Positions 60,018 through 64,000 of a stretch of DNA of 64,000 bases are shown one piece after another. Under the pieces are notes generated by a model. That model saw only the letters and a list, made by a program, of their open reading frames with translations, was not told where the DNA came from and searched no databases. Numbering within the stretch: position 1 is the stretch's first letter; each line of letters starts with the position of its first letter. The translations under genes were made by a program, and so were the position numbers. The DNA comes from Streptomyces sp. NBC_01428 (GTDB taxonomy: Bacteria > Actinomycetota > Actinomycetes > Streptomycetales > Streptomycetaceae), in assembly GCF_036231965.1 (NCBI RefSeq), contig NZ_CP109499.1, positions 930,001 through 994,000 of the forward strand, written 5' to 3'.

Positions 60018-60460
60018 AGGAACACTCCTGAACGCTCTTACCGGCCGTGCACGGAACAAGATTCCGGCCACCGGCCAAACGGTCTGTCAGGGTTCGCCGT
60101 GCGGAGATCTGCCTGGCCACCGGAGGAAAGCCGAGGCGAGCGGGCGAATCCCCGCTCGGCGTGCGCCTCCGGTCCGAAGCACGAAACCCGCGTGCCCCCG
60201 CCGTCACGACCGTAAACGCCGCTCCTTTGTCACCGCGTGCGCCCCGTGCGGTGGCCCGTCCTGCGGGGTGCGACGGACGGGCCGCCGATCAGTGACTATC
60301 GGGGGCGCCGGTGTGCCGTACCCGGCTGCGGGCAGCCGCGACCGCGGCGACCCCCTGAGCGGCATCCGCAGCGCATGCGGCTCGGCTCAGCCCGCCGTCG
60401 GATCTGCGGGCCCTTCCCGGCGGCGAGCGGCATCAACACACAACCAGGTACAACAGCGAA
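60018..60460. other. intergenic stretch, promoter region of the sigma operon
   Basis: About 440 bp with no supported gene. Frames are short and without ribosome sites. It must contain the minus-strand promoter of the sigma-factor operon. Confidence 0.4.
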
Positions 60461-60490
60461 GATCCCGGCAGCCCATGGGCTGCCGGGATC
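60461..60490 (-). terminator. perfect 30-bp palindrome after the CsbD gene
   Basis: GATCCCGGCAGCCCA and its exact complement meet without a gap and lie 14 bases past the csbD-like stop. A 13-bp stem with a small loop is expected. Confidence 0.9.
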
Positions 60491-60503
60491 CGGGGTGCCG
60501 TGC

Positions 60504-60686
60504 CTACTTGGGCTTGACGGCGTCCTTGGCCTTCTCCTTGGCCGCGCGCAGGTCCCCCTGGGACTCCTTGGCCTGACCCTCGGCCTTCAGGGACTCATTG
60601 CCGACCGCGCCCCCGGCGACCTTCTTGACCTTGCCCTCGACCTGCTCGCCCTTGGCCTGAGCCTTCTCGTCCGCAGCCACAACCAC
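60504..60686 (-). CDS. CsbD-family stress protein
   Basis: A 60-residue hydrophilic protein made of KAKGEQVEGKVKKVAGGAVGNESLKAEGQAKESQGDLRAAKEKAKDAVKP. This lysine/glutamate-rich helix pattern (EQxxGKxKxxxGxxxxxxxLxAEGxxxxxxG) is CsbD, a general stress protein in bacteria, often under SigB-type control. The start is GTG 60686 or GTG 60680. A palindromic terminator follows. Confidence 0.92.
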   Translation of the reverse strand: MVVAADEKAQAKGEQVEGKVKKVAGGAVGNESLKAEGQAKESQGDLRAAKEKAKDAVKPK

Positions 60687-60859
60687 TCACACCCTGTCTC
60701 AATCGAAAGAGGTTCCTCCATCGGGTCACCACGGATTCACCGTGTAAACCCTCGGATCACACAGTCGACGCCCCGGGCAGTGGTCTGCCGTGAAAGCGAT
60801 CGATCTGGAGGAGTGGAGATCGCCGCGCCGGGCACATGAGGGGGCGGAGGTTGATCATC

Positions 60860-61030
60860 ATGGTTCCTGTTCTTCTTGTTCTTCTGCTCGCCCTGATCCT
60901 CTTCGGTGCCGGATTCGCGCTGAAAGCACTGTGGTGGATCGCCGTCATCGTTCTGATCGTGTGGGTCCTCGGCTTCGTGATCCGCCCGACAGCAAGCGGC
61001 GGCAAGCGCGGCCGCTGGTACCGCTGGTAG
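60860..61030 (+). CDS. small hydrophobic membrane peptide
   Basis: A 56-residue protein: MVPVLLVLLLALILFGAGFALKALWWIAVIVLIVWVLGFV, then a basic RPTASGGKRGRWYRW tail. Two closely spaced hydrophobic segments form a helical hairpin. This type is very common in streptomycetes and linked to stress genes. ATG 60860 has GGAGG 10 bases ahead, so the upstream MRGRRLII codons are left out. It is followed by a strong terminator. Confidence 0.75.
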   Translation: MVPVLLVLLLALILFGAGFALKALWWIAVIVLIVWVLGFVIRPTASGGKRGRWYRW

Positions 61031-61054
61031 ACAGCTCTGAGCAGCAGTTTCACG

Positions 61055-61092
61055 CGGGTGGGGCCCGACGCTACGGCGTCGGGCCCCACCCG
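61055..61092 (+). terminator. perfect 17-bp stem with TACG loop
   Basis: CGGGTGGGGCCCGACGC (61055-61071) pairs exactly with 61076-61092 around a TACG tetraloop, 24 bases after the small hydrophobic gene. A TTT run follows. Confidence 0.92.
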
Positions 61093-61375
61093 TTTCCCGT
61101 CCTCGAAAACCGCCCGCCTTGCCGCATACGGGATGAAAAGGGTGCTTCCATCGATACGGGGTATGCGAGATGTGGTGGCCGGAGGCGGCCGTGACGCCAG
61201 GAACCATGGCCCTCCAGCACGCCGCCTTCGGTCAGCACGCTTCCGATTTTCCACGTTTGAAATCAAGGCACCCGGACACTCGGCCTTTTGAAGAAGCGTC
61301 AGGGAATTTGACGCGCTTTTCATGTCACAGTTCGCCTGTGGCGCCCAATGCATTGTGATGAGGGAGCCGTACTTT

Positions 61376-61729
61376 ATGAGTGACAACATCTGGGGCTACC
61401 AGCCGACCACCGGTCACACCGCGGGTACCGACCTGACCGGATTCAAGGTCGAGGCCACCGACGGCAGCATCGGGAAGGTCGACAAGCACTCGGACGAGGT
61501 CGACTCCTCCTACCTCGTCGTCGACACCGGCGTATGGATCTTCGGCAAGCACGTCCTGCTGCCGGCCGGCACCGTCCAGTCGGTCGACCTCGAGGCGCAG
61601 AGGGTCCACGTGGCCCTCACCAAGGACCAGATCAAGAACTCCCCCGAGTTCGACAAGGACAAGCACATCGGCGACACCGGCTACCACGAGCAGGTCGGGA
61701 CCTACTACCAGTCCCGCCGACAGATCTGA
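61376..61729 (+). CDS. PRC-barrel domain protein
   Basis: A 117-residue protein with one PRC-barrel (about 18-80): GTDLTGFKVEATDGSIGKVDKHSDEVDSSYLVVDTGVWIFGKHVLLPAGTVQSVDLEAQRVHVALTKDQIKNSPE. The final part is DTGYHEQVGTYY. PRC-barrels bind partners in RNA processing or photosystems; in streptomycetes these single-domain proteins are stress-linked. GGGAG precedes ATG 61376. It ends at a terminator. Confidence 0.92.
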   Translation: MSDNIWGYQPTTGHTAGTDLTGFKVEATDGSIGKVDKHSDEVDSSYLVVDTGVWIFGKHVLLPAGTVQSVDLEAQRVHVALTKDQIKNSPEFDKDKHIGDTGYHEQVGTYYQSRRQI

Positions 61730-61749
61730 CGCCACGGCAACGACACGCG

Positions 61750-61782
61750 AAGGGCCGGACAGAGACGCTCTGTCCGGCCCTT
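61750..61782 (+). terminator. perfect 14-bp stem-loop after the PRC-barrel gene
   Basis: AAGGGCCGGACAGA (61750-61763) and TCTGTCCGGCCCTT (61769-61782), loop GACGC, 20 bases past the stop. Confidence 0.92.
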
Positions 61783-61857
61783 CGGCATGTCACGGGCGCT
61801 GCGCTCCGCCGCCGGCCGGCCCTGTTCACAAGGACCGTTCTCGTGACCGAACGGCGA

Positions 61858-62505
61858 TCATGACCCGTTGGAGGAGCGGTGACGGTGTTCGCTCTCGCGC
61901 ATCTCGTCGGTGTGGCGGCCGATGTCGGTGACGCGATCCGCGAGATCCGCGTGAGCGGGTCGCAGATGGGGTCCCGTCTCGGAGAGCGGGCCGAGGAGTT
62001 GGGCCGGATCACTGTCCCCGAGTGCGTCGCGCAAGGCCGTGAGCGCGTCCGCCGCGGTGGCGGGAAGATCCGGCAGATCTGTGATGGTTCCGGCGAGCTG
62101 GCGCAGTGAGGCGGCGTGGTCGTTCGCCCACGAGGTGACGGAGCGGTCCGCGGCGCGCCGGCCTCGGGTGGCCTGCACGCGTTGCTCCTTGGTGGTGCCG
62201 GCTTCGCCGGGCCGGACGCGCAGGTAGCGGCGTTCGGCGGCCTGGCGGCTGGAGACGCCGAGGGGGTGGGCCAGATCGGCCCAGCTGGCGCCTGCCTCCC
62301 GGGCCGTCTCGATCAGCGCCGGCTCCCAGTGGGCGAGTTGTTCGCGTACTTCACGGAGCAGCAGGAGGGCGGCTGCGGCCCGCTCGGGATCGGCAGTGGA
62401 TTCAGCGTCGGCGGTCCGCGCCGTCCGCATGACCTGGGCGATGGCCTCGAGCGCGGTGGCCGTGGCCGCGAAGGAGACCGGTGCCGGAGTTGCGTCGTCG
62501 CTCAT
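61858..62505 (-). CDS. HSP18-type transcriptional regulator
   Basis: A 215-residue protein. The segment LREVREQLAHWEPALIETAREAGASWADLAHPLGVSSRQAAERRYLRVRPG (about 55-105) is an HTH with SWADLAHPLGVSSRQAAERRY, as in the regulator found beside hsp18/hsp20 genes of streptomycetes. The C-terminal half is helical with long acidic stretches. It is divergent from the Hsp20 gene, and the palindrome at 62525 lies between, so it is the likely repressor of that gene and itself. ATG 62505 has AGAAGGGGTGGGG before it. Confidence 0.85.
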   Translation of the reverse strand: MSDDATPAPVSFAATATALEAIAQVMRTARTADAESTADPERAAAALLLLREVREQLAHWEPALIETAREAGASWADLAHPLGVSSRQAAERRYLRVRPGEAGTTKEQRVQATRGRRAADRSVTSWANDHAASLRQLAGTITDLPDLPATAADALTALRDALGDSDPAQLLGPLSETGPHLRPAHADLADRVTDIGRHTDEMRESEHRHRSSNGS

Positions 62506-62524
62506 CCCCACCCCTTCTCTCCAG

Positions 62525-62578
62525 GTCATCCATGGGATGACGCAGCAACTTGTCGTCGTTCGGATGACATGCTACAAC
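62525..62578 (+). promoter_or_regulatory. hsp20 promoter with palindromic operator candidate
   Basis: GTCATCC-ATG-GGATGAC (62525-62541) is a perfect palindrome with 7-bp arms. A further GGATGAC half-site (62562-62568) lies in the spacer of a promoter TTGTCG-N17-TACAAC (62550-62578) reading toward hsp20. The layout fits repression by the divergent HSP18-type regulator. Confidence 0.65.
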
Positions 62579-62630
62579 GGTGTCAGGTGAAGCGCACAGC
62601 AACTGCTGAACTCATCTGGAGGTGTATCCC

Positions 62631-63062
62631 GTGTTGATGCGCACCGACCCGTTCCGTGAACTCGACCGCCTCGCCCAGCAGCTGATGGGCCCGGGAACGT
62701 GGTCCCGCCCCTCCGCGATGCCGATGGACGCCTACCGAGACGGCGACCAGTACGTCATCGCCTTCGACCTGCCGGGCATCGACCCCGACGCGCTCGACAT
62801 CGACGTCGAACGGAACATGCTCACCGTAAAGGCAGAGCGCCGCCCCCTCCCGCGGTCCGAGGGCGCCCAGACGGAACTGTCCGAACGACCGCTCGGCGTC
62901 TTCTCCCGCCAGATCGTCCTGGCCGACACCCTCGACACCGAGCGCATCTCCGCCGACTACGAGGCCGGCGTCCTGACGCTGCGTATCCCGATCGCCGAGC
63001 GGGCCAAGCCACGCAAGATCAGCGTCAACAGCGCCGGCGGCCGCAAGGAGATCGACAGCTGA
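62631..63062 (+). CDS. hsp20: small heat-shock protein (Hsp20/alpha-crystallin family)
   Basis: A 143-residue chaperone. The N-terminus is [19 protein letters not shown]. The alpha-crystallin domain (about 35-125) has [42 protein letters not shown], and its end [19 protein letters not shown] carries the A-x-x-x-G-V-L signature and the C-terminal I-x-I/V anchor. GTG 62631 is chosen; GGAGG lies before it. TTG 62634 and ATG 62637 are alternatives. It prevents aggregation of unfolded proteins. Confidence 0.95.
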   Translation: MLMRTDPFRELDRLAQQLMGPGTWSRPSAMPMDAYRDGDQYVIAFDLPGIDPDALDIDVERNMLTVKAERRPLPRSEGAQTELSERPLGVFSRQIVLADTLDTERISADYEAGVLTLRIPIAERAKPRKISVNSAGGRKEIDS

Positions 63063-63227
63063 TCCGCCGGCTCCACGTTCACCTGCCGCGGGCCCATCCC
63101 TCCGTAGTGGGCCCGCGGCATCGGCACCGCTCCCGTCCCGCTGCGCGCGACGCAGTTCGCGCCGTCCACGTGGGGCCGCCGGAAGGCCCGTAGAAGTAAT
63201 CGGTTCGCGCAAGGAAGATCGTCAGCC

Positions 63228-63668
63228 ATGGCTCTCCTCTCTCCCTCCACTCCCGCCGCCCCGAGGGCAGTTGCCTCCTTCGAGCAGATGCTGGAGAAGG
63301 TGCGCTACGAAGGCGCCTACTCCACCCGCCGACAGGCACAGGACGCCGTACGACGCGTCCTTGAGGCCTTCGGCCGTCAGCTGACAGGCGACGAGCGCGG
63401 GGAACTGGCTGCCCGCCTCCCTCAGGAAGCGGCCGGCTATCTGGCGTCGCAGATCCCCACAGGCCGGCCGCTCACCGGATGGGGATTCGTGAAGGACCTC
63501 GCAGAAGGCACGGGCAGCAGCCCAGCGACCACCCGATGGGACACGGGATCCGTCTTCGGCGTCGTCGCCCGCCTCGCCGGAGACGACCTCATCGCAAGGA
63601 TCATCGGGCAACTCCCCGACGGCTACGCCCTGCTGTTCGGACGACCCCAGCTCGTCCGGGCTGCCTGA
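63228..63668 (+). CDS. DUF2267-family protein
   Basis: A 146-residue protein. FEQMLEKVRYEGAYSTRRQAQDAVRRVLEAFGRQLTGDERGELAARLPQEAAGYLAS (about 18-75) and a second similar helical segment (SVFGVVARLAGDDLIARIIGQLPDGYALLF) give the DUF2267 pattern. These proteins are all-helical and stress-linked in streptomycetes. AAGGAAG lies before ATG 63228. It is downstream of hsp20 on the same strand with a 165-base gap. Confidence 0.9.
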   Translation: MALLSPSTPAAPRAVASFEQMLEKVRYEGAYSTRRQAQDAVRRVLEAFGRQLTGDERGELAARLPQEAAGYLASQIPTGRPLTGWGFVKDLAEGTGSSPATTRWDTGSVFGVVARLAGDDLIARIIGQLPDGYALLFGRPQLVRAA

Positions 63669-63892
63669 CAACGCAACCTCGACAACACCGCCGGCGCAGA
63701 GGAGCGGCAGGCCCCAAGCAATCCGGCGACCCGCATCCCGTGGCCCTCAGCAGCGCGCGAGACGGTCACCCGGGCGCACCGGACTATCCGAAAATCCGCT
63801 GACATGCATGGTCCGGTTCCGGGTACACCGTCTGTCGCCGACGTGCATGGGGGCCGACGGCTGAAAGCTTGATTACACAGGAGGGGACCAGA

Positions 63893-64000
63893 ATGACAGT
63901 GACAAGGACGGCAGACGCGCAGTCCGGTGTACTGCCCGAGATCGCGGACCCGTCGCAGATCGCACCGAAGGACGCCCGCGAGCTGTCGCGGCTGTTCTTC
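63893..64000 (+). CDS. N-terminus of a second SigB/SigF-type sigma factor (partial)
   Basis: The frame begins MTVTRTADAQSGVLPEIADPSQIAPKDARELSRLFF and runs off the window. PSQIAPKDARELSRLFF is the start of region 1.2/2 of SigB/SigF-type factors of streptomycetes. GGAGGGGACCAGA precedes ATG 63893. The upstream GGGTAC (63821-63826) matches the -10 of SigB-type promoters, but no matching -35 was found at the right distance. It would add a second stress sigma factor to this region. Confidence 0.75.
   Translation, partial: MTVTRTADAQSGVLPEIADPSQIAPKDARELSRLFF

Noticed and set aside
63800..63826. SigB-type promoter before the partial sigma gene
   Set aside because: The -10 GGGTAC is present, but no GNNT element lies 14-16 bases upstream, so I do not annotate it as a promoter.

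Overview
The window is high-GC DNA (third codon positions mostly G or C) with GTG starts, strong GGAGG-type ribosome sites, MbtH, DUF5133, DUF2267, MerR/CspA, HSP18-regulator and SigB/SigF-type genes. Together these point to a Streptomyces (or very close actinomycete) chromosome, probably an accessory or arm region. All coordinates, starts and family calls come from reading the sequence by eye; no database search was run.

Layout. 1-2.6 kb: tail of a zinc-ribbon protein, a DHFR-like reductase, an alcohol dehydrogenase stub, a small membrane protein and a secreted protein. 2.8-20.8 kb: a compact, single-strand nonribosomal peptide (NRPS) gene cluster of eight genes: two NRPSs (C-A-T-C-A-T and C-A-T-E-C-T), MbtH, an MFS exporter, an Fe(II)/2-oxoglutarate amino-acid hydroxylase of the VioC/AsnO type, a short-chain dehydrogenase, a flavin reductase and a type II thioesterase. 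Most junctions overlap or abut, so it is probably one operon. Its line ends in a C-T pair with no adenylation or thioesterase domain, and begins with an EntF-like C domain with no carrier in front. The pockets read as basic (Arg-like), Val-like and Ser, with the Ser followed by an epimerase.

20.8-31.5 kb: assorted genes (nucleotide-hydrolase-like, methyltransferase, SMI1/KNR4, a MurE-like ligase outside any cell-wall cluster, MarR, MerR, nitrilase) mixed with broken transposase, TcpC-type conjugation and HTH gene remnants. 31.7-39.7 kb: a partner-switching stress region: two STAS antagonists, a PAS-PP2C phosphatase, an HATPase anti-sigma kinase and an RsbQ-like hydrolase that has lost its middle. 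It also holds a TetR/NmrA pair with two matching operator palindromes and a graveyard of SnoaL-, dehydrogenase- and transposase-like stubs.

39.7-53.2 kb: truncated MarR copy, IS and integrase remnants, protein O-mannosyltransferase, an operon joining a cis-prenyltransferase to a DUF2236/MpaB-type oxygenase with C-terminal EF-hands, a MerR-sliding-clamp fusion, an ABM monooxygenase, a MarR/VOC chimera and a hemolysin III protein. A roughly 165-bp sequence occurs twice, near 30.4 and 52.1 kb. 53.4-64 kb: a stress block with a CBS protein, DEAD-box helicase, cold-shock protein, a sigma factor operon with DUF5133 and ANTAR genes, CsbD, PRC-barrel, Hsp20 with its divergent regulator, DUF2267 and the start of a second SigB/SigF-type sigma factor. 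This block has several long, near-perfect terminator hairpins.
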